The notes: generated by a model not told the origin, from the letters alone. A stretch of 64,000 bases of DNA from Mangrovimonas aestuarii (GCF_028767185.1 NZ_JARACK010000003.1:248001-312000); one strand, 5' to 3'; shown: positions 18,985 through 28,802, numbered from the stretch's first letter. Program-made: numbers and translations.

Positions 18985-20088
18985 ATGAACAAAATCACAA
19001 CCGTTTCGTTTTTATTTTATTGTCAACTGTTCTTCTCTCAAAATTTGGTTCTTAACCCCAGTTTTGAGGACCATAAATTCTGCCCTGAACTGATAGGCAG
19101 TTTTCAGCATGGCGTTAAAAATTGGACTACACCGCAATCAGGTTCTTCAGATTATTTTAACACCTGTAGCAAAGAAATTGGAAGTGATAATTTTAACGGA
19201 GAACAATCTCCAAGATCAGGAAACGGTTATGCCGGATTTTATGCTTACTCTCCAAATAACTACAGAGAATACATTCAAGGAACATTATCCGATACATTAG
19301 AAAATGGTACTCACTATGAAATTACCTTTTATGTTAGTTTAGCTGAACTCTCCAATACTGCCATAAAAAATTTCGGTATTTATTTCACAGAGAATAAACC
19401 TCAATATATAACCTCTGAAAGGCCCATAAACGCTTCAAGGATTTCTGAGAAAGTCCATAATGTTTCCTTTATACCTTTTTTCAGCGAGCATTATTTTAAT
19501 GACAAATCTAATTGGATAAAAGTAAGCTGCACCTATGTTGCGAAGGGATTTGAAACACATTTTATAATTGGAAACTTTGAAAGTAACTATAGCACATCAA
19601 TCCAAAAGCTTGAAAAAAACGGCTATAAACAAGCAGCCTATTATTATATAGACGACGTTTCAATAACCCCGAAAAATATTAATGAAACAAAAGAAACGTC
19701 GATAAAAAAACCTGTTTCAAATTTTCAAGAAGGTGAATTATATACTCTTAAAAATGTACAGTTTGAGTTTGACAAAGCCCAAATAATGAAAGGCACAGAA
19801 ATAGAACTTAACAATTTGTATAACCACCTTAGCGCAAATAAAAACCTTCAATTGGAAATATTTGGCCATACAGACAACAAAGGTTCCGATGCCTACAATC
19901 AAGAACTATCAACAAATCGAGCCAAAGCTATTGCCGATTACTTGATCGAAAAAGGAATAGAACCAAGCAAAATAAAGTATATTGGTTATGGTAGTTCAAA
20001 GCCAATAGCCAATAATAAAACGGAAGAAGGAAGAACAAAAAATAGACGGGTAGAATTTAAAATAAACAATTATAAATCAAGCAACTAA
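18985..20088 (+). CDS. OmpA-family outer-membrane lipid/peptidoglycan-linking protein with N-terminal jelly-roll domain
   Basis: The protein is 367 residues from the ATG at 18985; the in-frame GTG at 18970 only adds five residues ahead of a good signal peptide (ending FFSQ). Residues about 17-225 form a galactose-binding/CBM-like module starting NLVLNPSFEDH, a common lead of Bacteroidota exported proteins. The C-terminal 120 residues are an OmpA/MotB peptidoglycan-binding domain with FGHTDNKGSDAYNQELSTNRAKAI and GRTKNRRVEFKI, keeping the Asp and Arg that bind diaminopimelate. It has no beta-barrel, so it is more a periplasmic linker than a porin. It follows recJ after 29 nt. Confidence 0.9.
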   Translation: MNKITTVSFLFYCQLFFSQNLVLNPSFEDHKFCPELIGSFQHGVKNWTTPQSGSSDYFNTCSKEIGSDNFNGEQSPRSGNGYAGFYAYSPNNYREYIQGTLSDTLENGTHYEITFYVSLAELSNTAIKNFGIYFTENKPQYITSERPINASRISEKVHNVSFIPFFSEHYFNDKSNWIKVSCTYVAKGFETHFIIGNFESNYSTSIQKLEKNGYKQAAYYYIDDVSITPKNINETKETSIKKPVSNFQEGELYTLKNVQFEFDKAQIMKGTEIELNNLYNHLSANKNLQLEIFGHTDNKGSDAYNQELSTNRAKAIADYLIEKGIEPSKIKYIGYGSSKPIANNKTEEGRTKNRRVEFKINNYKSSN

Positions 20089-20169
20089 AAACAACACTGC
20101 AACAATTAACCCTATTTATTTAGATTCATTTTAAATAAGTTTTATATTTGGATTTCAAAACCGACAGCT

Positions 20170-20523
20170 ATGCAAAATGAAATCCATAAAATCTATCACA
20201 ATAACTTTGGAATAGCCTTTAAGTGGAAATACGAAAAAACCTCAACTGAGAGGGTGCAGATTGTGTTTCGGGACATGGGCTTTTATCTTACCCCAAAAGA
20301 GATTAAACAATTCCATCTTAACATATTCTAAGCTAAGGAAACCCAACCTTGCCAAGGTTGTAAACAGGATATTAATTCTAGGTTTATCCTGTTAAAAACT
20401 CTCAGCAAAAAAGTAGATTTAGCTCTTAATAAAAAAGAACTCAATCAAGTTGAAGATCTGATAAGAGGAACACTGTTCAACCTTGGATTAGATAATGTTT
20501 TAAATAACCTTAGCATTAACTAA
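20170..20523 (+). pseudogene. Small CxxC protein gene interrupted by an in-frame TAA
   Basis: From the ATG at 20170 the frame reads 53 codons (MQNEIHKIYHNNFGIAFKW... ending HLNIF), then TAA at 20329-20331. The same frame then continues for 63 more sense codons (AKETQPCQGCKQDINSRF... ending NVLNNLSIN) to TAA at 20521. The second half has no start codon of its own nearby and both halves look protein-like. This is therefore best read as one 116-residue cytoplasmic protein, with PCQGC as a possible metal or redox CxxC, broken by one nonsense substitution (perhaps CAA to TAA). I recognise similar small proteins in flavobacteria but have no function for them. A sequencing error is the alternative. 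Confidence 0.72.
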
Positions 20524-20592
20524 TTTTAAGAGTATTGCTTTTATAGGCTTACTGCTTATCGTACTTTTGTTCTCTGAATTCATTACAGTTGT

Positions 20593-21864
20593 ATGAAACA
20601 AAACGATCCCTACGCCGCCCTCCGGTTTAAAGAATTCAACATTTTTCTTTTGGTGCGCTTTGCACTTGTATTTGCCTGGAGCATGCAATTTATCGTAATC
20701 GAATGGCAGGTATATAGCATTACTAAAGATCCGCTTTCCCTAGGTGTTATAGGATTGATGGAAGTTATTCCAGCTGTGTCTATGGCTTTGTTTGCAGGTC
20801 ACTTTGTCGATCAAAATGAAAAGCGCAACCTATTGATTAAATGTATTATTGCATTTTCGGTTATTAGCCTCGGCTTGTTTTTATTAACCTGGCCAAGAAT
20901 TATTGCCGGCTGGTCTGAAAACGTAATTCTTTACAGCATTTACTTCTTGGTGTTTTTGGGAGGGTTTGTCCGATCATTTATTGGACCTACCGTATTCTCG
21001 TTAGTTGCTTTAATAGTTCCTAAAAAGATATACCCCAACGCGGCAACCTGGAGCAGTTCTACCTGGCAGATGGCGGCTGTTTTAGGTCCTGCCCTAGCTG
21101 GATTCTCTATTCATTGGATAGGCGTTCACTGGTCTATGTGCCTTATTTTTGGGTTTACATTAATTGCCTTGGTCAATCTGTTACGAATTCCTAAAAAGCC
21201 AATTTTAAACCCTAAAATTGGTGAACCGGTAATGAAAAGCTTAAAAGAAGGGTTAAAGTTCGTATTCAATACCAAAGCGGTTTTTGGAGCCCTTACTTTA
21301 GATATGATTGCCGTATTATTTGGAGGTGCTGTAGCGCTATTACCAGTATTTGCGCAAGATATTTTAAAGGTTGGTTCTCAAGGTTTTGGAATTCTTCGTG
21401 CCGCACCGGCAGTAGGAGCCTTTATTACGATGTTGATTACGGCTTATATTCCAGTAAGTAAGGATGCTGGTAAAAAACTGTTAGCAGCGGTTTTCGGGTT
21501 CGGTATATGTATTATCGTCTTCGGTTTATCTAAAATATTCTGGGTATCGCTTTTAGCTCTGTTCTTTAGCGGGGTGACTGATGGGGTTTCGATGGTAATC
21601 CGTCAAACTATTTTACAACTGAAAACTCCAGACCATATGCGCGGTCGCGTAGCATCGGTAAACTCTATGTTTGTTGGATCATCTAACGAATTGGGGGCAT
21701 TTGAGAGCGGACTTACCGCAAAACTAATGGGTACGGTTACCGCAGTGGTTTTTGGTGGAAGCATGACACTAATAACTGTTCTAACAACCGCTTGGGCCTC
21801 ACCTACCTTTCGTCAATTGGATTTAAGTAAGGATCTTGAACGCCATGAAAATGAAGAAGAATAG
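20593..21864 (+). CDS. MFS transporter (EntS/DHA3-like)
   Basis: This 423-residue inner-membrane protein has about 12 hydrophobic segments and the major facilitator pattern. The loop 2-3 motif is partly kept (GHFVDQNEKRNLL) and TM10 onward reads GVTDGVSMVIRQTILQLKTPDHMRGRVASVNS, the signature of the MFS_3/EntS-type exporters. Siderophore or drug export is the usual role of this branch, but nothing nearby fixes the substrate. It starts 69 nt after the broken CxxC gene on the same strand and ends before a 240-nt gene-free stretch. Confidence 0.9.
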   Translation: MKQNDPYAALRFKEFNIFLLVRFALVFAWSMQFIVIEWQVYSITKDPLSLGVIGLMEVIPAVSMALFAGHFVDQNEKRNLLIKCIIAFSVISLGLFLLTWPRIIAGWSENVILYSIYFLVFLGGFVRSFIGPTVFSLVALIVPKKIYPNAATWSSSTWQMAAVLGPALAGFSIHWIGVHWSMCLIFGFTLIALVNLLRIPKKPILNPKIGEPVMKSLKEGLKFVFNTKAVFGALTLDMIAVLFGGAVALLPVFAQDILKVGSQGFGILRAAPAVGAFITMLITAYIPVSKDAGKKLLAAVFGFGICIIVFGLSKIFWVSLLALFFSGVTDGVSMVIRQTILQLKTPDHMRGRVASVNSMFVGSSNELGAFESGLTAKLMGTVTAVVFGGSMTLITVLTTAWASPTFRQLDLSKDLERHENEEE

Positions 21865-22104
21865 TTAGATTGAAAATCGAAGTTTTTGATTGTTGACTTT
21901 TTGAATAGCTAACAAGGAATAGTAAATACAGAAATCTAAAGCAAATCGACCGAATCAATCTTTATAAAAAAAAGTGAGTCTACTTCAGCTTGTCAGGCAT
22001 GCATTGAAGTGCGACAAAAAATATCGAATTAACTAATCGGTGATAAAATCATAGATCCAAAAATACCTAAATAATCTAAGCCTACCGTCTAAAGCATATA
22101 GCAT

Positions 22105-22860
22105 TTATGAATAAGTCTCCAATGTCATCGTCTCACCATCAAATACAGCATAGGTATAATAATTAATCCAGTCACCCAGATTAATATATTTTGATTGGTT
22201 TTTTAAATCGATTTCCATTGGCAAATGCCTGTGTCCAAACACGAAATAGTTGGTGTGTTTTTGTTCTAGTTTACGCTTACAGTACTGAACCAGCCATTCA
22301 TTATCCTCTCCAAGAAAAGTAACGTCTTCATCTCCTGAAATTAGTTTGTTTTTCACAGAAAGATATTGTGCCAAACGCACACCAATATCGGGGTGCAACC
22401 ATCTAAACAACCATTTTGAAAACGGGTTTATGAAAACCTTTTTCATTCGTTTATAGCCCTTATCGCCAGGCCCTAAACCATCACCATGACCAATCAGAAA
22501 AGTTTTGTCGTTAATGATAAACTCATGGGGTTTGTGATATACAGGAATATTCAATTCTTTTTCAAAGTAATCGTCCATCCACAGGTCGTGGTTTCCAACG
22601 AAAAAATAAACAGGAATTCCCGAATCGCTTATTTCAGCCAACTTTCCTAGTGTTCTGGTAAACCCTTTTGGCACTACTGTTTTATATTCAAACCAAAAAT
22701 CAAACAAATCACCCAACAGGAATATAGCTTCGGCATCTTGCTTAATCATGTCTAACCAAGCCACAAACTGTTTTTCACGTTTTAATGAAGCCTCTTGAGT
22801 GGGAGCACCTAAGTGATTATCTGATGCGAAATATACTTTTTTACCTTTAGGGATATGCAT
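22105..22860 (-). CDS. lpxH: UDP-2,3-diacylglucosamine diphosphatase
   Basis: LpxH hydrolyses UDP-2,3-diacylglucosamine to lipid X and UMP, step four of lipid A synthesis at the inner membrane. The 251-residue protein has all calcineurin-like metallophosphoesterase motifs: SDNHLG (first motif SDxHLG), LLGDLFDFWFEY, GNHDLW, HGDG and FGHRH. Length suits the family. It lies 41 nt after queD on the same strand, so the two may be one transcript. Confidence 0.93.
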   Translation of the reverse strand: MHIPKGKKVYFASDNHLGAPTQEASLKREKQFVAWLDMIKQDAEAIFLLGDLFDFWFEYKTVVPKGFTRTLGKLAEISDSGIPVYFFVGNHDLWMDDYFEKELNIPVYHKPHEFIINDKTFLIGHGDGLGPGDKGYKRMKKVFINPFSKWLFRWLHPDIGVRLAQYLSVKNKLISGDEDVTFLGEDNEWLVQYCKRKLEQKHTNYFVFGHRHLPMEIDLKNQSKYINLGDWINYYTYAVFDGETMTLETYS

Positions 22861-22901
22861 GGTGTAAATATAGCTAATGATAAGAGATGTTCACTAGGTC
22901 A

Positions 22902-23354
22902 TTATTGATTATCGCTAGCATACCACTCAGCATAAGAGGTGTCTGTTTCCTGAAGCTTAAGTGAATGTAATATTATGTTGTAAGGCAGGCGTGCTTGGAT
23001 TTTCTTAGCAAAATCGATTACCATCATTTCGCTGGTAGGCTGATAATCTACCAACATAACACTGTGTCCCCGATCCTGAAGTTCTTTTGCTAATTCAATA
23101 TGAGGTGTGTTTTTATTGAAAACGGTTGCATGATCGAACACATCTACTATCTCTTCCTTTACAATCTTTTTTAAATCACCAAAATCAATCACCATCCCAA
23201 ATTTAACATGGGCCATATCGTCAATGGGTGTACCAATAACCGTAACCGATAGCTTATAGCTATGACCGTGTACGTTTTTACACTTTCCATCATAACCATA
23301 AAGTGCATGACCCGTTTCGAAAGAGAACTGTTTTGTAATCCTAATGTGCTGCAT
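22902..23354 (-). CDS. queD: 6-carboxy-5,6,7,8-tetrahydropterin synthase
   Basis: QueD converts 7,8-dihydroneopterin triphosphate to 6-carboxytetrahydropterin in queuosine/preQ0 synthesis. I take the ATG at 23354 (150 residues, MQHIRITKQFSFETGHAL). The in-frame TTG at 23372 overlaps the -7 box. Zinc ligands are His in TGHALYG and the HGHSY pair; the catalytic Cys (GKCKNVHGH) and Glu are present. No other queuosine genes are adjacent. Confidence 0.93.
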   Translation of the reverse strand: MQHIRITKQFSFETGHALYGYDGKCKNVHGHSYKLSVTVIGTPIDDMAHVKFGMVIDFGDLKKIVKEEIVDVFDHATVFNKNTPHIELAKELQDRGHSVMLVDYQPTSEMMVIDFAKKIQARLPYNIILHSLKLQETDTSYAEWYASDNQ

Positions 23355-23369
23355 TAAAAAAAGTTTCTG

Positions 23370-23377
23370 CAAAGGTA
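23370..23377 (-). promoter_or_regulatory. Putative -7 box of queD (and lpxH)
   Basis: Minus-strand TACCTTTG, 15 nt before the chosen ATG, which supports that start over the upstream TTG. Confidence 0.45.
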
Positions 23378-23509
23378 TTGATTTTGTAAAAGCAATTGGA
23401 TTTTAAATTACATTTACGGGCTTTTTTAAATCAGCATACAAAGCTGAAAATGAAAGGCCTGAACGTTTTACGATCTGTCACTTAATTATAGGTTTTGATT
23501 TGAAAGGCT

Positions 23510-24151
23510 ATGGATGCAATTTTTGAGCATTTGGAGTTTACCGAAAATCCGCTCTACGAGGGAATTATTTCGGATTTATCCGATAAACAATATAGTATTG
23601 TTGAGGATTTTTTTACTGCTGAAGAGGTGGTTTTGTTGCGAAATTCGCTACTCAATAAATTTGAGGAGGACGCCTTTAAAAAAGCGGCTATTGGAAACCA
23701 TTTCAATGAGAACATTATGCGTTCTATTCGTGGTGACTTTATTCTATGGATTAATGAGGTTGAGGCAAATCCTGCCGAACAATTGTTTTTTGAGAAGATC
23801 AATAGCATGAAAGATTATCTTAACAAAACCTGTTTTATGGGAATTCTTCACAAGGAGTTTCATTATGCTCTTTACCCTGAAGGAACGTTTTATAAACGTC
23901 ATTTGGATACGTTTCAAAACGATGACAGGCGAAAACTATCTTTTGTGTGTTACCTAAACGAAGAAGACTGGAAACCTGAATACGGCGGTGAACTAGTAAT
24001 TTATACAACCGAAAACGAAATGGAACATGAAAAGGTTATTTATCCTTTTCCTGGTCGTGTGGTAATTTTTGAAAGTCAGATTTTAGAGCATGAAGTAAAA
24101 CCAGTTTCTGTTGAACGCATGAGCATTACGGGATGGTTGAAAACGAGATAA
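23510..24151 (+). CDS. 2-oxoglutarate/Fe(II)-dependent oxygenase (prolyl-4-hydroxylase-like)
   Basis: This 213-residue cytoplasmic protein has the double-stranded beta-helix iron site HLD (His131, Asp133) and His194 in LEHEV. Arg203 is the usual 2-oxoglutarate ligand (VERMSITGWL). YGGEL and FPGRVVIFES are typical of the P4Hc/2OG-FeII_Oxy_3 group. The substrate could be a ribosomal protein, free proline or another amino acid; I cannot tell. Closed by a bidirectional hairpin shared with the convergent antiporter gene. Confidence 0.88.
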   Translation: MDAIFEHLEFTENPLYEGIISDLSDKQYSIVEDFFTAEEVVLLRNSLLNKFEEDAFKKAAIGNHFNENIMRSIRGDFILWINEVEANPAEQLFFEKINSMKDYLNKTCFMGILHKEFHYALYPEGTFYKRHLDTFQNDDRRKLSFVCYLNEEDWKPEYGGELVIYTTENEMEHEKVIYPFPGRVVIFESQILEHEVKPVSVERMSITGWLKTR

Positions 24152-24183
24152 AAAAAACCGAAGTTTTTAGCTTCGGTTTTATT
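24150..24183. terminator. Bidirectional terminator
   Basis: AAAACCGAAG and CTTCGGTTTT form a perfect 10-bp stem with a seven-base loop, with A-tract and T-tract on either side. It sits between the convergent oxygenase and antiporter genes. Confidence 0.9.
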
Positions 24184-24211
24184 ATCATTTTAATATGGTT
24201 CAACTTTAAGC

Positions 24212-26044
24212 CTACACCCTTTCAACATCAATAGCTTTTCCTAAATACACCAGCTGAAAACCTTGCTTTATTTGGTCTATATTAGTATTGTCCGATGGAA
24301 TAATTTCTAGTTCACCGTTAAGATCTTTTATAAACAATGGAATGATGTCGTCATTCTCATCTGTAATCTTGATTAGACTTTCAAAGTGTTTTCTGTTCTT
24401 AATGTCGATTTCATGTATAGCAGGGTATCTTCTTGTAACTTCACTAATCGATACGTAATCATCGGTATGAGAAAACAAACCTTCCTTAGGCTGATGCCCA
24501 TTAACTGTAATTTCATCTGGGGTTAATAATCTAAAGGATCCGTTTTCACCAAATTGCTTTCCAAACTTTTCAATGGTATATTTATTAATATCTGTACTCC
24601 CTGTCATTGCCATTAAATATCCCACATCACTAAGTTCAAGGTTATCAAAAATCGCATCGGAATAGATGTCGGCAGAAATAGCTTCCAGCCCTAATTCTTC
24701 TGCCGTTTGAATATTGGTTTGGTTGCTGTCAACAAGAACAACACGACGCCCGTTCGTATCCAGATAATGACCAATTAACCTTGAAAACTTAGATGCCCCA
24801 ACAATTAAAATACCCTCACTTTTAGTTAGGAAAACACCTACTAATTTAGCAAATAATCTAGCCGTTGTTGCGTTAAGTAACACCGTCCCTAATACAATCA
24901 TGAACACTAAAGGTGTAATATATTTAGCATCTTCAACGCCCTGTAAAACTAAAGTGTTACCAAATAGGGAAGCTATCCCTGCCGCCACAATTCCTCGAGG
25001 TCCCACCCAACTAATAAACAGTTTTTCCCTGAACTTTAGCTTAGATCCAGTAGTACTTAAAAATACCGCCAATGGGCGAATTACTAATATTATTAAACCA
25101 AAAAGGATTGCTGTATTCCAATTATAGAGCAACATTAAATCCTCAACATTCATATTGGCTGCCAAGAGGATAAACAATATTGAAATAAGCAATACACTTA
25201 AAGACTCCTTAAAATAAAGTAGTTCCTTGAGGTTTTGAACTTTACTGTTCCCAAGCACCATTCCCATAACAACAACCGATAAAAGTCCAGACTCATGAGC
25301 AAAAATATCAGACTCAACAAAAACCAAAAGCACTACAGACAACGAAACTACATTTAACAAATAGTGAGGTATATAATTTCTGTTAATCAAAAAAGCCAAA
25401 GCATGGGCAAAAGTGAATCCGAAGGTTACCCCGAAAAGTAATATCTTACCAAATTCGATTAAAGCGGTTTTTGTATAACCACTTCCCCCACCAACACTAA
25501 TGAATTCAAATACCAATACAGCTACCAAAGCACCAATTGGATCAATGAGGATTCCCTCCCATTTTAAAACAGCAGAAACGTCTTTCTTTAATGGAATATT
25601 TCTTAGAATAGGTGTTATTACAGTTGGGCCTGTTACTATAATCAATGAAGCAAATAAAAAGGATAACTCCCAGCTAAGGTTAAAAACAAAATGCGCCGTA
25701 ATCCCACCTGCAAAAAAAGTGATGACAGAACCTAAAGTAATTAATTTTGTAATATCGGGGCCAACATTACGTATTTCCTCCCGTTTAAGAGTTAACCCAC
25801 CTTCAAACAGAATAATACTAATAGCCAGGGATACGAAGTAGTAAAGACCCTTACCGGGAAACAACCCTTTAGTCCCATTCCAAATGGGCTCTATGAGCTT
25901 ATGACCATCTTCAGTAAATAGGGTTGATATGGGGCCCACGGCCAACCCAATTAATATAAGGGGCAAAATGGCAGGCAGTTTAAGGCGCCATGCTACCCAT
26001 TGCGCCAAGATCCCCAAAATAACTATTCCCGCAAGTTCTAACAT
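24212..26044 (-). CDS. Monovalent cation:proton antiporter (NhaP-like) with C-terminal TrkA-N domain
   Basis: The 610-residue protein has about 12 transmembrane segments in residues 1-395 and is closest to the CPA1/NhaP type. The segment VTGPTVITPILRNIP followed by WEGILIDPIGALVAV is the transport core with its acidic ion-binding site. Residues about 400-530 form a Rossmann RCK/TrkA-N domain (ILIVGASKFSRLIGHYL, VLVDSNQTNIQTAEELG, ADIYSD), which binds nucleotide and regulates flux. A short TrkA-C-like tail follows. It exchanges Na+ or K+ for protons for pH and osmotic homeostasis; the ion is not determined by sequence. Confidence 0.9.
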   Translation of the reverse strand: MLELAGIVILGILAQWVAWRLKLPAILPLILIGLAVGPISTLFTEDGHKLIEPIWNGTKGLFPGKGLYYFVSLAISIILFEGGLTLKREEIRNVGPDITKLITLGSVITFFAGGITAHFVFNLSWELSFLFASLIIVTGPTVITPILRNIPLKKDVSAVLKWEGILIDPIGALVAVLVFEFISVGGGSGYTKTALIEFGKILLFGVTFGFTFAHALAFLINRNYIPHYLLNVVSLSVVLLVFVESDIFAHESGLLSVVVMGMVLGNSKVQNLKELLYFKESLSVLLISILFILLAANMNVEDLMLLYNWNTAILFGLIILVIRPLAVFLSTTGSKLKFREKLFISWVGPRGIVAAGIASLFGNTLVLQGVEDAKYITPLVFMIVLGTVLLNATTARLFAKLVGVFLTKSEGILIVGASKFSRLIGHYLDTNGRRVVLVDSNQTNIQTAEELGLEAISADIYSDAIFDNLELSDVGYLMAMTGSTDINKYTIEKFGKQFGENGSFRLLTPDEITVNGHQPKEGLFSHTDDYVSISEVTRRYPAIHEIDIKNRKHFESLIKITDENDDIIPLFIKDLNGELEIIPSDNTNIDQIKQGFQLVYLGKAIDVERV

Positions 26045-26172
26045 ATTGTGGTTGTTTAAATCCGTTTAAAAATATAAAAATGTTAAAATACATCTAATAA
26101 AATTAGCTTTAATAATATATTTTTAGCTGCTTTTGTTAATTTGCAGCGTATTAAAAACTTATTGTCTCCTTT

Positions 26173-27033
26173 ATGAACTTATATCCTGTTGAGGCCGGAA
26201 ATTTTAGGCTTGATGGCGGTGCCATGTTTGGCGTAGTACCTAAAACCCTTTGGCAAAAAACTAATCCTGCCGATCAAAATAACATGATAGATATTGCCGC
26301 TCGATGCTTATTGATTGAAAAAGGGAATCGTCTTGTATTAATTGATACAGGTATGGGAGACAAGCAGAGTGATAAGTTTTTTGGGTATTACCATTTATGG
26401 GGAGATGATAGTATCGACAAATCATTGAAAAAACACGGATTTCACCGAGATGATATCACAGATGTATTCATGACCCATCTTCATTTTGATCATTGCGGCG
26501 GAAGTGTACAATGGAATAAAGACCGTACTGGCTACGAACCGGCATTTAAAAACGCTCACTTTTGGAGTAATAAAGACCATTGGGAATGGGCTACAAAACC
26601 CAACCGTCGCGAAAAAGCATCTTTTTTAAAGGAAAACATTTTGCCTATGGAGGAAAGCGGTCAATTAATGTTTACTTCCCTTCCTAAAGAAAAGATTCTG
26701 AAAGATTCTGAACTTGGCTTCGATATTTTCTTTGCCGATGGCCATACAGACAAGCAAATGATTCCTTTAATCAACTATAAAGGTAAAACCATTGCGTTTA
26801 TGGCCGATTTATTACCTACAGCTGGCCACTTGCCGCTACCTTATGTAATGGGTTATGACACAAGACCTTTATTGACGTTAGATGAAAAAGAAGCGTTCTT
26901 GAACATGGCTGCCGACCAAGAGTTTTATCTGTTTTTAGAACATGATGCACACAACCAGATTATAACAGTTGAACATACAGACAGAGGTGTAAGGTTGAAA
27001 AATGTTTACACCTGTAATGATATTTTTATTTAA
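26173..27033 (+). CDS. Metallo-beta-lactamase fold hydrolase
   Basis: This 286-residue cytoplasmic protein has the di-zinc signature THLHFDHCGG (His102, His104, Asp106, His107) and IDTGMGDKQSDKF, and FADGHTDKQMI supplies the next histidine. This layout resembles N-acyl homoserine lactonase/quorum-quenching-like and other MBL hydrolases, but the substrate is unknown. It is followed 30 nt later by the subtilisin-like lipoprotein gene on the same strand, possibly one transcript. Confidence 0.87.
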   Translation: MNLYPVEAGNFRLDGGAMFGVVPKTLWQKTNPADQNNMIDIAARCLLIEKGNRLVLIDTGMGDKQSDKFFGYYHLWGDDSIDKSLKKHGFHRDDITDVFMTHLHFDHCGGSVQWNKDRTGYEPAFKNAHFWSNKDHWEWATKPNRREKASFLKENILPMEESGQLMFTSLPKEKILKDSELGFDIFFADGHTDKQMIPLINYKGKTIAFMADLLPTAGHLPLPYVMGYDTRPLLTLDEKEAFLNMAADQEFYLFLEHDAHNQIITVEHTDRGVRLKNVYTCNDIFI

Positions 27034-27063
27034 ACAATTAATACTAAATACAAACTAATAACA

Positions 27064-28674
27064 ATGAAACTAATAAAACCAATCGCTCTTACTGCAGTAG
27101 CAGCGGCTATTTTAACAGGATGTGGTAGTGTAAAAATCGATTCCACACCAATAGGCAATGTTGATAGTGTTCAAGTTAAAAAAGCTGAAATCACAGAAAC
27201 AGAACAACATAAATGGGGACACCTAGACTTGGTGATAGATACTATTCCAGGAATGAGTGTAGAAAAGGCTTATGCTGAAATAATAAACAATCTTGACGCT
27301 CCAAAATCTGATGTTATTGTTGCGGTAATCGATTCTGGTATTGATATTGAACACGAAGACCTTAATGATGTTTTATGGACAAACGAAGATGAAATTCCTA
27401 ACAACGGAATTGACGATGATAAAAATGGGTTTGTTGACGATATCCACGGATGGAACTTCTTAGGTGACGGATATGATGAGCAATTGGAGTATGTTCGTAT
27501 TGTTGCCAGTGGAGACACAAGTCATCCTGCTTATGAAGAAGCTAAAGCAGAATATGAAAAAGAAATTCAGGAAACAACCGCAAGAAAAATGCAATATGAG
27601 CAAATTTACCAAGCTCTTATCCAAGCCGATGCTAAAGTTTCAGAACACTTAGGTAAAGAAAACTATACAAAAGAAGACATAGCTGGTATAACTACAGAAG
27701 ACGCAGAATTACAGCAATCTATAGCCGTTATTTCACAGATATACGGTTTTGGTTTTGATAATATTTCTGATGCCAAAAAAGACCTTAAAGGTGGGCTTGA
27801 GTATTTCTCCGACAAACTTAATTATAATATTAACAAGGATTTCAACGGAAGAAAAACTGGTGACAATGTAAACGATCTTACAGATGTTGGTTATGGTAAC
27901 GGAAATGTAATGCCAACCGAAAAAGGAGAAAGCCACGGAACTCACGTTGCAGGTATTATTGCTGCAGAGCGAGGAAATGGTCTAGGTGCCGATGGTGTTG
28001 CCAACCATGTTAAAATTATGTCAGTTCGTGCTGTACCAAACGGAGATGAGTATGATAAAGATATTGCCTTGGCTATTCGTTATGCGGTAGACAACGGTGC
28101 TAAAATCATTAACGGTAGTTTTGGAAAATATTACTCTACCCATAGTGATTGGGTAAGAGATGCCATTACCTATGCTGGTGAACACGATGTTTTGTTCGTA
28201 AATGCAGCTGGTAATGAAGGAGACGACCTTGACAAAAAAGCGTGTTACCCTAACGACCAGGTAAACAACGGAGCTGAGGTTTCTGAAACTTTCATTACTG
28301 TTGGTGCACTTGCTCCTAAATACGGTAAGGAAATGGTTGCAGGATTCTCTAACTATGGAAAAATCAACGTAGATGTATTTGCTCCTGGTGCAAGTATTTA
28401 TTCAACTACTCCAGAAAACGAATACGATACTAAAGGAGGTACCTCTATGGCTGCTCCAGCAGTTGCTGGTGTTGCGGCTTTAATTCGTACATACTTCCCT
28501 AAATTATCTGCTGCTCAGGTAAAACAAATCCTAATGGATTCTGGTTTAGCTGTTCACCAAGATGTAATAGTTGGAGGAGATGCAAGCAATGTTCAGCCTT
28601 TTGGTGACCTTGTAAAGTCTGGTAAAATGGTTAATGCTTACAACGCATTGATCATGGCATCACAAATGAAATAA
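27064..28674 (+). CDS. Subtilisin-like (S8) serine peptidase lipoprotein
   Basis: This 536-residue lipoprotein (lipobox LTGC, Cys20) has the S8 catalytic triad Asp90 (VAVIDSG), His291 (SHGTHVAG) and Ser461 (GGTSMAAP), plus the oxyanion Asn in AAGNEG. The 200 residues between Asp and His are far longer than in ordinary subtilisins. They contain a putative calcium-binding strip (GIDDDKNGFVDDIHGW) and a helical, charged insertion of roughly 140 residues (about 140-280). No C-terminal sorting domain is visible. It is probably anchored in the outer or inner membrane facing outward, degrading proteins. Confidence 0.93.
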   Translation: MKLIKPIALTAVAAAILTGCGSVKIDSTPIGNVDSVQVKKAEITETEQHKWGHLDLVIDTIPGMSVEKAYAEIINNLDAPKSDVIVAVIDSGIDIEHEDLNDVLWTNEDEIPNNGIDDDKNGFVDDIHGWNFLGDGYDEQLEYVRIVASGDTSHPAYEEAKAEYEKEIQETTARKMQYEQIYQALIQADAKVSEHLGKENYTKEDIAGITTEDAELQQSIAVISQIYGFGFDNISDAKKDLKGGLEYFSDKLNYNINKDFNGRKTGDNVNDLTDVGYGNGNVMPTEKGESHGTHVAGIIAAERGNGLGADGVANHVKIMSVRAVPNGDEYDKDIALAIRYAVDNGAKIINGSFGKYYSTHSDWVRDAITYAGEHDVLFVNAAGNEGDDLDKKACYPNDQVNNGAEVSETFITVGALAPKYGKEMVAGFSNYGKINVDVFAPGASIYSTTPENEYDTKGGTSMAAPAVAGVAALIRTYFPKLSAAQVKQILMDSGLAVHQDVIVGGDASNVQPFGDLVKSGKMVNAYNALIMASQMK

Positions 28675-28691
28675 TCATTAATACCATATAT

Positions 28692-28724
28692 TAAGCCTCA
28701 TCTATACCTAGATGGGGTTTTTTG
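28692..28724 (+). terminator. Terminator after the S8 peptidase
   Basis: CCTCATCTA pairs with TAGATGGGG (9 bp, one G-U) around TACC, followed by TTTTTT. Confidence 0.85.
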
Positions 28725-28802
28725 TTTAAGGAGGTTTGAAAAAGACTAACATCAAGCATGTTAATTTTCAATTCCCTCAAAAAAAGAAATAAAAATTAAC
28801 AG

